Shown here: positions 15,130 to 22,362 of the stretch, piece after piece | Position numbering within the stretch: the stretch's first letter is position 1 | Layout of the letters: every line of letters begins with the position of its first letter | Assembly (NCBI GenBank): GCA_036508135.1 | Contig: DATCHW010000270.1 | Coordinates: 1 to 22,362 of the forward strand | DNA from: DATCHW01 sp036508135 | GTDB lineage: Bacteria > Bacteroidota > Ignavibacteria > Tepidaquicellales > Tepidaquicellaceae | DNA: 22,362 bases | Direction of reading: 5' to 3' | Translations under genes and position numbers: made by a program | Notes under the pieces: generated by a model | Database searches by the model: none | Told to the model about the DNA's origin: nothing | What the model saw: only the letters and a program-made list of their open reading frames with translations

Positions 15130-15765
15130 ATGAAATGTAAAGTTTGTAATGGCGAAAATGAAGCGGATTCAAGATTCTGTGTTGATTGCGGGTCTCCTTT
15201 ACTCAGAGATTCAACGAAAGTATGTGCCAACGGTCATATTTACAGTTCTAACTTGAACAAATGTCCATTCTGTCCGTCAGATGATCTGAAAAGAAAAGCA
15301 GGTATAAATAATCTATTTTCCGAAGATGACACTTCTACTTTCTTTACCAATAAAAGTGACAAAACTACAAAAATTATTCAATCTCAGGAAAAATCAGCAA
15401 AATCGAGAACAATAATAGTTGGTAGTGAATCTGATAATTTTGCTTTACTAACTCACGGTAGAATCTTAATAGGATGGTTAGTTACTTTCACATGGGTAAA
15501 AGAAGGTGAAGATTTTAAAATTTTTGAAGGTAGGAATTTAATTAGTGGTTCCCCTAATGTCGAAATATATTTAAACGACCCAGCAGTATCTTCCCCACAC
15601 TGTATGATACTTTCTAGAGCAGGTATCATTAAAATAAAAGATGAGATGTCCACAAATGGCACATTTATCAATGGAACCGAAATCAGCGAAGCAGAATTAT
15701 TTGACGGTGATATATTGAAAATTGGCAAAACAGAGTTGTTGTTCAGAACAGTTCAAAAACCATAA
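15130..15765 (+). CDS. Double zinc-ribbon plus FHA-domain protein
   Basis: This soluble 211-residue protein has two zinc-binding knots: Cys3, Cys6, Cys17, Cys20 (CKVC...CVDC) and Cys32, His36, Cys45, Cys48 (CANGH...CPFC). A Ser/Thr-rich linker follows (60-100) with EDDTSTFFTNKSDKTT and SRTIIVG, then a C-terminal FHA domain (about 105-206). FHA phosphothreonine-binding residues are all present: Gly134-Arg135, Ser154/Ser155, His157 and Asn176 in STNGTFING. FHA domains bind phosphothreonine peptides made by Hanks-type kinases. With no membrane segment it is the cytoplasmic reader of the set, similar in layout to small FHA adaptors whose Thr-rich N-terminus is itself a kinase target; that target role is inferred. 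It is the first gene of the operon, 10 bp before the VWA-FHA gene. Confidence 0.9.
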   Translation: MKCKVCNGENEADSRFCVDCGSPLLRDSTKVCANGHIYSSNLNKCPFCPSDDLKRKAGINNLFSEDDTSTFFTNKSDKTTKIIQSQEKSAKSRTIIVGSESDNFALLTHGRILIGWLVTFTWVKEGEDFKIFEGRNLISGSPNVEIYLNDPAVSSPHCMILSRAGIIKIKDEMSTNGTFINGTEISEAELFDGDILKIGKTELLFRTVQKP

Positions 15766-15775
15766 AAATATAGTT

Positions 15776-17407
15776 ATGAAAAAATTTTTACTATTGCTAT
15801 TATCAATAATAATTCCAGAAGTATTGTTCTCACAAAATATAGTCTCATTAAATTTAAGGGACATAGACTTCTCGGAATTTCAATTAATCAAAATGTATTT
15901 AAGTGTTCTCGATACAAATGGTAAGCCAATTACAAATATTGATTCTTCAATGTTTGCAGTATTAGAGAATCAAACAGGAGAAAAAATTTTTCCATCAGTA
16001 AATAATTTTTATAAATCTGATGATGGTATAGCATTGTGTTTCTTAATAGATGCCTCGAATTCAATGAGTGGTGTTCCCCTTGACAATGTCAAAGAAGGTA
16101 TGTTGCATATCCTTTCGGAGTTACGACCTCAGGATAAAATGTCAATTGCAATGTTTAATGATAAATTTTATAAAAAAACGGGATTCGAAACAGATCGAGA
16201 TATTCTAAAGAATAATATTAATGATTTAGAGACAGGAGGCTCTTCTACTGAATTATATATGAGTGTTATAGAGGCAGTTAAATGGTTGCAAAATTCTGAA
16301 TTACCCAAAAGAAGAATATTAGTAATTATTAGTGATGGCGATGATAATAGCTCTACAAATAAGATTGAAGATTGTATAAAAGAGGTAAAAAGTTCAGGGA
16401 TTACAGTTTTTTCAATTGGCTCTATTAAAGAAACGCCCTATAATAAAAATACACTTCAAAACATCGAAAAAATAGCTAATACAAATTCAGGAGGAAAATA
16501 TTACAAGATAAAAGTACCCGAGGATATGAAAAACATAATTCCACTTATTTATGAAAGAATCAAAGAAGAGTATATAATTAAATATTTTAGTCATTTTGAG
16601 GTAAACAAAGAGATAACTGGACAAGTGCAGGTAAAGTTAGGAAAAGATACTTATGCTTCAGATTTTAAATACGAATCTCCCAAAAAGATTATAAAAAATG
16701 CTCCGGCTATCAGTTTTTGGAAAACAAAAGAATTTCTTTACGGCTCGATAGGTTCCGGTGTTATTTTAATTGTATTATTGGTATTTCTTTTTATAAATGT
16801 AAATAAGAAGAAAAAATACAAATTTGAAAAAGAACAGGAAAGAATACTCCGGGAAAAAGAAGCTAAAGAAAATAAAAAACATTTCGATATAATGCAGCAA
16901 GACTATGATTCACTTTTAGACCAGCTTGAAAATGCGAGCGAAATTTCTGATTCAGATAAAAATAAAATTTCCGAACTGGAAAAGCAACTTAATGAAGCAG
17001 CAAAATTAATACCTGGAACTTCGCCCAAAATTGATACCAGAAGACGCACTATGATTATAGAATCAAAAGGTAATAATACTGTAAATATTGGAAATAATAC
17101 TGTGAATATTCCAAATATGACAAATTATGCAACTCTGACTGTTATGTCTGGACATAATACAGGCAAAAGTGTTGGTATAAACCGTGGTGAAATTACGATA
17201 GGAAGAACCGTAGGAGAACTAATTATCAATGATGATACTGTATCCAGAAGGCATGCCGGAGTTTATTTTATCGAAGGAACATATATTGTAAGAGATCTCG
17301 GTTCTACAAATGGAACTTTTATTAACGGTCAAAGAATCAGTCATTCAAAAATAAATTCAGGTGATATATTAAAAGTGGGCTCTGTTGATATATTATTTAA
17401 AATATAA
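15776..17407 (+). CDS. Trans-membrane VWA--coiled coil--FHA protein
   Basis: The protein has 543 residues: signal peptide (1-20, ending LFSQ), a von Willebrand factor A domain (about 85-265) with MIDAS motif DASNS (92-96), Thr in GGSST and Asp187 in SDGDD, one transmembrane helix (about 322-341), a Lys/Glu-rich coiled coil (342-412), a linker containing RRRTMII and the repeat NNTVNIGNNTVNI, and a C-terminal FHA domain (about 454-543; Arg477, Ser490, His493, STNGTFING 510-518). Predicted topology is VWA in the periplasm and FHA in the cytoplasm. VWA domains bind proteins through a metal ion, so this may recruit or sense a periplasmic partner while reading a phosphothreonine inside. I use this ATG, not one 54 bp upstream inside the previous gene, because the signal peptide starts here. 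Confidence 0.92.
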   Translation: MKKFLLLLLSIIIPEVLFSQNIVSLNLRDIDFSEFQLIKMYLSVLDTNGKPITNIDSSMFAVLENQTGEKIFPSVNNFYKSDDGIALCFLIDASNSMSGVPLDNVKEGMLHILSELRPQDKMSIAMFNDKFYKKTGFETDRDILKNNINDLETGGSSTELYMSVIEAVKWLQNSELPKRRILVIISDGDDNSSTNKIEDCIKEVKSSGITVFSIGSIKETPYNKNTLQNIEKIANTNSGGKYYKIKVPEDMKNIIPLIYERIKEEYIIKYFSHFEVNKEITGQVQVKLGKDTYASDFKYESPKKIIKNAPAISFWKTKEFLYGSIGSGVILIVLLVFLFINVNKKKKYKFEKEQERILREKEAKENKKHFDIMQQDYDSLLDQLENASEISDSDKNKISELEKQLNEAAKLIPGTSPKIDTRRRTMIIESKGNNTVNIGNNTVNIPNMTNYATLTVMSGHNTGKSVGINRGEITIGRTVGELIINDDTVSRRHAGVYFIEGTYIVRDLGSTNGTFINGQRISHSKINSGDILKVGSVDILFKI

Positions 17408-17418
17408 TTGGCGAATAA

Positions 17419-18939
17419 ATGATTAAAAACATAACACAGGATTTTCAGCTTGATACCGGGAATCTTACGGACGTCGGTAAAGTCCGTGAGAAAAACGAAG
17501 ATTATTTGGAAAGTTTCGATTCTATTTTCGGTTTTGTTTCTGTAGTATGCGATGGTATGGGTGGACATATCGCAGGTGAAGTGGCTTCGAGGCTGGCAGT
17601 TACATCAATAAAAGAACATATTACAACCAACCCGGATAATATTACAAGCACAAAACAAATAATCAGTGATTCAATTTCTTATGCAAATATTAAAATATTA
17701 GAAAAGATAAGTCAGGAACCCCAGTTGCGTGGAATGGGAACTACCTGCGTTATTTTAATAACAAGAGAAAATGTGGCGTATTATGGTCATTGCGGTGATT
17801 CCCGGTTATATATGGTAAGAAACAACGTTATGTATCAATTGACAAATGACCAGTCTTTTGTACAGACACTTGTTGATAGAGGGTTCATCTCTTATGAAGA
17901 AGCAGAACAGCATCCCCGTAAAAATGAAATAACTCATGCTTTGGGTATATCTATTGATATTTCACCTGTTATCAGTTCTATAGGTCTGAATATCTATAAA
18001 GGAGATGGGTTTTTATTATGCTCTGACGGACTTTCTGGTATGGTAAAAGACGAAACATTGCAGGAAGTTTATAATACCAACGATGCTGAAACAGCCTGCC
18101 TCAAACTCGTAAATCTCGCCCTAAAAGCTGGGGGTGAAGATAATATTACATTGCAGATAATAAAAGTAGTTCATGGTCCCAGATTACCTGATAATTTAAT
18201 ATCTTCACCTCCGGCAGGTGCAATAATAAAAAAAAACATGAACTTTGTATCCGGTATGTCTCCCGGTAAAAATGCTAAGACGAGAGAAATCGATACGGGT
18301 ATGGTAGACATAATTATGAGACATAACCACAAGAAAAAACTGTTACCTTTTTATATTGGGATAAGCGCTTTGATTTTGCTATTTACTGCTTTAATATATT
18401 TCGTAATAATGAAGCCCGATTACCCTGTTGTTTCATCAAAAATTGATTCAACGAAAACGAAGGGTGTGGATAAAAGTGATGTTGATACAATAAATATTCG
18501 GATTGAAAATTATTTTAAAAATGCAATCAAATCAAAAGAAGGAACAAAATGGGATTCTTTAATAGAATTGAAACAAGAATTGAAAGTTCCTCTTAATAAT
18601 TTCATAAAGCAGTGTCAGGAAAATGAGTGTAATTTTAATTCTATTACAATGACTAATAGTAATGATAGTACTTATATATATCATGTCAGATTATCGAAAA
18701 ATGCTTCCTCAGTATTTTATGGAATGTTTAATAAGAAAAAATATATTGTTAACAATATTGATTTTAAGAATCCTGAAATTAAAAAACCTGATAAAGAAGA
18801 AAAGAAAGAAAATAAAAAAGATAAAAAACAACAATCCACAAACCCAAAAAGGGATGACATTATAAAAAATGAACAAAAAAATGAAACCAAAGATGATAAA
18901 ATAAACAATAAAAATAAAGAAACTGAAGACCCTAAATAA
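17419..18939 (+). CDS. PP2C-type Ser/Thr phosphatase with TM helix and extracytoplasmic tail
   Basis: This 506-residue protein starts with a cytoplasmic PP2C/PPM catalytic domain (about 11-250). Motifs are DVGKVREKNED (18-28), DGMGGH with metal-binding Asp45-Gly46, CGDSRLYM (Asp127), CSDGLSG (Asp203) and GGEDNITLQI (Asp241), so all metal ligands are present. One transmembrane helix (308-330) follows, then an extracytoplasmic segment of about 130 residues with no recognised fold, and a very charged Lys/Asn/Glu/Asp tail. The family removes phosphate from Ser/Thr residues written by Hanks kinases, so it should oppose the kinase at the end of this operon. The outside segment may sense a signal; this is inference. 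Gaps to both neighbours are 11 bp. Confidence 0.95.
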   Translation: MIKNITQDFQLDTGNLTDVGKVREKNEDYLESFDSIFGFVSVVCDGMGGHIAGEVASRLAVTSIKEHITTNPDNITSTKQIISDSISYANIKILEKISQEPQLRGMGTTCVILITRENVAYYGHCGDSRLYMVRNNVMYQLTNDQSFVQTLVDRGFISYEEAEQHPRKNEITHALGISIDISPVISSIGLNIYKGDGFLLCSDGLSGMVKDETLQEVYNTNDAETACLKLVNLALKAGGEDNITLQIIKVVHGPRLPDNLISSPPAGAIIKKNMNFVSGMSPGKNAKTREIDTGMVDIIMRHNHKKKLLPFYIGISALILLFTALIYFVIMKPDYPVVSSKIDSTKTKGVDKSDVDTINIRIENYFKNAIKSKEGTKWDSLIELKQELKVPLNNFIKQCQENECNFNSITMTNSNDSTYIYHVRLSKNASSVFYGMFNKKKYIVNNIDFKNPEIKKPDKEEKKENKKDKKQQSTNPKRDDIIKNEQKNETKDDKINNKNKETEDPK

Positions 18940-18950
18940 ATTTTTGATAA

Positions 18951-20081
18951 ATGAAAACATACATATTTTTTAGAACAATATTTTTTATTTTAATTACGCT
19001 TCAGCTTTTAAGCATGAGTAAACAAGCAAATACACAAATAATTATTGGTTGTGGAAATGATAGTACAATTTCATTAATAGAATATTGTACTGATAAATCT
19101 TTTAAAGATTATAAATGTTTGGTTTTTTCTGGTTCAACCGGCATATCAGAAGACAGCTTAATAAAATTAGGAAAAAATATTAAATTATTAAAAAACAATA
19201 TTCCTATTAAATTGATAAATATTATACCAGATACTCTTGGAACCGATAATTACTTTATATTCGTAATTTACAAAGAAAATGCCAATTATATACAATATGG
19301 TGATTGTGAACCAAAAATTCTAAATGATATAAGAAATATTTCTATAGATGGGAATAATCGGTATCAAATTATTATACTTTTAAATATTGCTAAAATTGAT
19401 ATCAATAATTTAAATGGAGAAAAATTTGGTCATTTATTTGATGTAATTAAGAAAAAAAATCAAATAAACTATTACGAAAAAAATCCATTATATTGGGAAT
19501 TAATAGCAAATTATTTATTGTTCATTAATTCGGATTCAAGCATTGTGTGCGATACGATTTCAACTTGTTATACAAATTCATTTGAACTCAGTAATAGAGA
19601 TTCTATATTTTTAAATAATTATTTTATATGGATGAATTATTTTGCTGATTATTACTATAATATCGGCACCGATAGCAATATTGTAAAATATAAGAAGTTA
19701 GAAGAAAAATCCGATAAATTTCTTTTCCATATTTCGAAACTGGATACCCTAAAACGTTCAAAGATAGATTCACTCCGGAATAAACTTGAGTATTATAAAG
19801 TTTATTCAATTTATAAATTATATAAAAACAAATACAAGGGCTATAATGAAAATCAATGGCTAGACACAATGAATATGTTACAAAAGAAATTTGAAGACCC
19901 AGGAAATAAATATCATTTTGGTGCAAAGCTTTTACTCGCAAATACATATTATGCTTTGGATATGGATAAGGAAGCCGAAGAAATCTACATTTACATAAGA
20001 GACTCAATTAACCCAAAAGCCGAAGAGAAGTATAGAAAGGCAGTTGAGAATATGCTTGACAAATTTAAGAAAGTGAATTAA
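18951..20081 (+). CDS. Secreted protein of unknown family in the FHA operon
   Basis: I do not recognise this 376-residue protein. It has a signal peptide (hydrophobic 5-20, then KQANTQ, probable cleavage near 29) and no later membrane helix, so it should be periplasmic or exported. The N-terminal half alternates short hydrophobic strands and helices (QIIIGCG, CLVFSGS, IKLINIIP, YFIFVIY, YQIIILLNIA), giving an alpha/beta feel. The C-terminal half is helical and rich in Tyr/Lys, with a TPR-like stretch near 325-372 (GAKLLLANTYYALDMDKEAE). There is no lipobox. It lies 11 bp after the phosphatase and 9 bp before the protease-FHA gene, so it is surely part of the operon and a candidate periplasmic ligand or substrate. 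No function is assigned. Confidence 0.85.
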   Translation: MKTYIFFRTIFFILITLQLLSMSKQANTQIIIGCGNDSTISLIEYCTDKSFKDYKCLVFSGSTGISEDSLIKLGKNIKLLKNNIPIKLINIIPDTLGTDNYFIFVIYKENANYIQYGDCEPKILNDIRNISIDGNNRYQIIILLNIAKIDINNLNGEKFGHLFDVIKKKNQINYYEKNPLYWELIANYLLFINSDSSIVCDTISTCYTNSFELSNRDSIFLNNYFIWMNYFADYYYNIGTDSNIVKYKKLEEKSDKFLFHISKLDTLKRSKIDSLRNKLEYYKVYSIYKLYKNKYKGYNENQWLDTMNMLQKKFEDPGNKYHFGAKLLLANTYYALDMDKEAEEIYIYIRDSINPKAEEKYRKAVENMLDKFKKVN

Positions 20082-20090
20082 ACAATTTGT

Positions 20091-21377
20091 GTGCAAACTC
20101 GCATTATAAATATTTCTTTAATTTTATTTACTTTATTTATATATAATAATGTAACTGCACAGGATGCGAATACAATATACCAAAAAACGGTGTCTTCTGT
20201 TGGACTAATTACAGATAATAATGTTCTCGCAAGCGGATTTTTTGTAAATGAAAATACATTTGTCACCAATAACCATGTAGCAAATGATATAAATATTAGA
20301 AATTCGCTTATCATACTGGAAAATGGTAATAGAATTGAAGTAATTAAACTTATTGATAAAAATGAAGAAAAAGACCTTGCTATATTAAGAACAAAAAAAG
20401 TCTTAAATTATTTAAAATTAGCGGACTTATCTACAATTGTCCCTGGTGAAAAGGTTTATGCTATTGGAAATCCAACATCTGAAAATAATATTTATAAATT
20501 TGCTATTACCGAAGGTATTGTGAACAATGTTACTAATGAAATTATGAATTTTGGTTTTAGACTAGTTTCTAAAGTAATTCTTCATTCTGCCATATTAAAC
20601 AAAGGTAACAGTGGTGGACCTTTACTTAATTCAAAAGGAGATGTTATTGGGGTAAATTCTTATCATAATTCAGGTAAATCTCAGTATTTTGCTATTCATG
20701 AATCCGAACTATTAACTTTCTTAAAATTCAATAACATTAGATTCAGCATATCAAAATCTCAACAAATAAATACTCCAGAAATCAAACCCCCGGAAAATCC
20801 TCCAAAGGATTCTATTCAAAAAAAAGATACAATTCAAAAGAAAGATTCAACTTCAACTAAAAAAATGATTACAAAAGATGATAACTCTGCATATATTATT
20901 GCGGGTGTTATTTGCGTCGTTTTTCTTATGATATTTTTATTAATCATTACGAAAAATAGTAAAAACCGTGGATTCAATAATAATTTCGACCAAACAGTGA
21001 ATTGGAAAGCTGTTCAATCTCAACAAAATCAATATAATAATATACAAACATTCAAGACTGACGAACAAGTTATTAATAATCGAAGTGAATCACAAATTGT
21101 TAAAGGCAGATTGCAATATATGGGAAAAGCATTTTTTGTAGAAGAAGATGAACTAACTATCGGGAGAAATCCGGGATGTAATATCGTTATTCGTGATAAA
21201 TATATATCTAAAGTTCATTGCAGCATTAGAGCAAATAACGGCGAATTCTATCTGACTGATTTAAATTCAAAAAACGGGACTAAAATAAACGGAATTAAAA
21301 AAAAATATTGCGAATTAAAAAACGGTGATGTAATATCTTTTGGAAATGTCCAAATTATTTTCAATTTAATATTTTAA
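20091..21377 (+). CDS. Periplasmic trypsin-like protease--TM--cytoplasmic FHA protein
   Basis: The 428-residue protein has a signal peptide (1-24, ending VTAQ), a trypsin-like serine protease domain (about 28-215), a Pro/Lys linker with KKDT/KKDS repeats (228-262), a transmembrane helix (about 266-287), a Gln/Asn-rich linker, and a C-terminal FHA domain (340-428). The protease triad is intact: His62 in TNNHVAND, Asp95 in EKDLAIL, Ser174 in GNSGGPLL, as in DegP/HtrA-like enzymes but with no PDZ domain. FHA residues Arg359, Ser373, His376 and Asn395 are present. Topology puts the protease outside and the FHA inside. The start is GTG, chosen because the signal peptide begins directly after it. 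A phosphorylation-controlled periplasmic protease is an attractive reading but unproven. Confidence 0.92.
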   Translation: MQTRIINISLILFTLFIYNNVTAQDANTIYQKTVSSVGLITDNNVLASGFFVNENTFVTNNHVANDINIRNSLIILENGNRIEVIKLIDKNEEKDLAILRTKKVLNYLKLADLSTIVPGEKVYAIGNPTSENNIYKFAITEGIVNNVTNEIMNFGFRLVSKVILHSAILNKGNSGGPLLNSKGDVIGVNSYHNSGKSQYFAIHESELLTFLKFNNIRFSISKSQQINTPEIKPPENPPKDSIQKKDTIQKKDSTSTKKMITKDDNSAYIIAGVICVVFLMIFLLIITKNSKNRGFNNNFDQTVNWKAVQSQQNQYNNIQTFKTDEQVINNRSESQIVKGRLQYMGKAFFVEEDELTIGRNPGCNIVIRDKYISKVHCSIRANNGEFYLTDLNSKNGTKINGIKKKYCELKNGDVISFGNVQIIFNLIF

Positions 21378-21438
21378 TTATTATAAGAACAAAAATACTA
21401 TGTGTTTTTAAATAAAAATGGAAAAGTAATAATGCAAT

Positions 21439-22362
21439 ATGAATACTAATTTAACAGGAAATACTATAAATAATTATAATATCGAAGCATATATTACCGA
21501 AGGCGGAATGGGTAAGATTTACCGGGCAAAACATACATCTTTAGGCAGATTGGTGGTTGTTAAACAATTACATTCGCAATTTACCCGTGACAAACATTTC
21601 AAAGAAAGATTTCTCAACGAAGCAAAAATTCTTGCAAAGCTTAATCATCAGAATATCATAACAGTATATGATTTTATCGAAGATGATAATGAATTTATGA
21701 TAATAATGGAATATGTAGATGGAGATACAATTGGCAAAGTAATCGAAAAACAGGGCGGTGGTTTTCATTATGCAAGAGCAATAAATATATTTAAACAAAT
21801 ATTATCAGGATTTAATTATGCTCATTCAGAAGGCATCGTACATCGTGATATAAAACCAACTAACATAATATTACAGCAGAACGATGTACCAAAGATACTT
21901 GATTTTGGGATAGCAAGAATGCTGCAGAAAGATTTGCGTATAACGAAAGCAGGAACAAAAATGGGTTCGCTTTTATATATGAGTCCTGAACAGGTTCTTG
22001 GTTTGGATGTTGATTCAAGGTCGGATATTTATTCACTCGGGCTTTTATTGTATGAGATGTTGTCCGGCGATTTACCATATAACATTATTAACGATACCGA
22101 TTATGAGATAATGGAATGCATATTAAAGGAAGAGATAAAAGATATTAATGCACTAATTCCCGGACTTCCTTACGGCACTGGGAACATCATAAGAAAAGCA
22201 TGTGCGAAAAACACTACTGATAGATTTCAAACTTGTAACGAGTTTATAACAGCACTTGATAAGGGAACAGCACCACCAATTAAAAATGAAGTGTATCAAA
22301 GAATTACAACCAAAAATAGTTCTCAAAATAAGACAACTTATCAATCTCCGGGCGGGCAATAC
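21439..22362 (+). CDS. Hanks-type Ser/Thr protein kinase (cut by the right edge)
   Basis: The reading frame stays open for 308 codons to the last base. The kinase domain (about 13-275) has the Gly-rich loop ITEGGMGKIYRA (first Gly of the usual LGxGGMG replaced by Thr20), ATP-binding Lys42 in VVVKQL, Glu61, catalytic HRDIKPTN with Asp137, DFG with Asp155, an activation loop with several Thr residues (TKAGTKMG), and SPEQ in place of APE. All catalytic residues are present, so it should be active. The polar linker after 275 suggests that a transmembrane helix or further domain follows beyond the window. It phosphorylates Ser/Thr, supplying the marks that the three FHA domains upstream would read. 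The gap of 61 bp to the protease-FHA gene is wider than others in the operon. Confidence 0.95.
   Translation, partial: MNTNLTGNTINNYNIEAYITEGGMGKIYRAKHTSLGRLVVVKQLHSQFTRDKHFKERFLNEAKILAKLNHQNIITVYDFIEDDNEFMIIMEYVDGDTIGKVIEKQGGGFHYARAINIFKQILSGFNYAHSEGIVHRDIKPTNIILQQNDVPKILDFGIARMLQKDLRITKAGTKMGSLLYMSPEQVLGLDVDSRSDIYSLGLLLYEMLSGDLPYNIINDTDYEIMECILKEEIKDINALIPGLPYGTGNIIRKACAKNTTDRFQTCNEFITALDKGTAPPIKNEVYQRITTKNSSQNKTTYQSPGGQY

Noticed and set aside
15722..15775. Longer N-terminus for the VWA-FHA protein
   Set aside because: It overlaps the end of the zinc-ribbon FHA gene in another frame, and the signal peptide starts at 15776.
18709..18960. Minus-strand hydrophobic frames under the end of the phosphatase gene
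   Set aside because: Phe/Ile-rich frames are the antisense of a Lys/Asn-rich coding tail; no gene signals.

Overview
The window is AT-rich (roughly two thirds A+T by eye) and carries genes with the look of the FCB group. Signal peptides end in Gln, Shine-Dalgarno sequences are weak or absent, and several starts are TTG or GTG. secD and secF are separate genes; in Bacteroidota proper they are usually one fused secDF. That points to an Ignavibacteriota/Chlorobiota-like lineage rather than a classical Bacteroidetes, but this is an inference from gene content, not a phylogeny.

Layout. Positions 1-543 are gene-poor and hold a 124-bp palindromic, MITE-like element with an apparent target-site duplication, plus possible coding remnants. 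Positions 544-8758 lie on the minus strand. In transcription order they encode a glycosyltransferase, purD (purine synthesis), a MeaB-type GTPase, and a membrane-anchored PpiD/SurA-type prolyl isomerase that ends in a clear intrinsic terminator. An outer-membrane beta-barrel protein and a secreted subtilisin-like protease follow. A 256-bp divergent spacer with a 23-bp palindrome leads to the plus-strand group secD, secF and a STAS-domain protein, closed by a strong terminator, then purA. A DoxX-family membrane protein on the minus strand converges on purA. Next come tRNA-Ala(GGC) with its own terminator, a tandem 11-bp repeat and a lone excisionase-like helix-turn-helix gene, which together look like the scar of an integrated element.

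The most interesting region runs from 15130 to the right edge. It is a tight plus-strand operon (gaps of 9-11 bp, then 61 bp) encoding a double zinc-ribbon FHA protein, a periplasmic VWA-TM-coiled coil-FHA protein, a PP2C phosphatase with a membrane segment and an extracytoplasmic tail, a secreted protein with no recognisable family, a periplasmic trypsin-like protease with TM and cytoplasmic FHA, and a Ser/Thr kinase cut by the window edge. Kinase, phosphatase and three FHA phosphothreonine readers form a complete write/erase/read set. Two of the readers cross the inner membrane and carry a VWA or a protease outside. My working model is a trans-envelope system in which cytoplasmic Thr phosphorylation is coupled to periplasmic adhesion/assembly and regulated proteolysis. 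The parts are known families. I do not recognise this exact combination as a named system, and it lacks visible type VI secretion, Ter or MoxR genes within the window.
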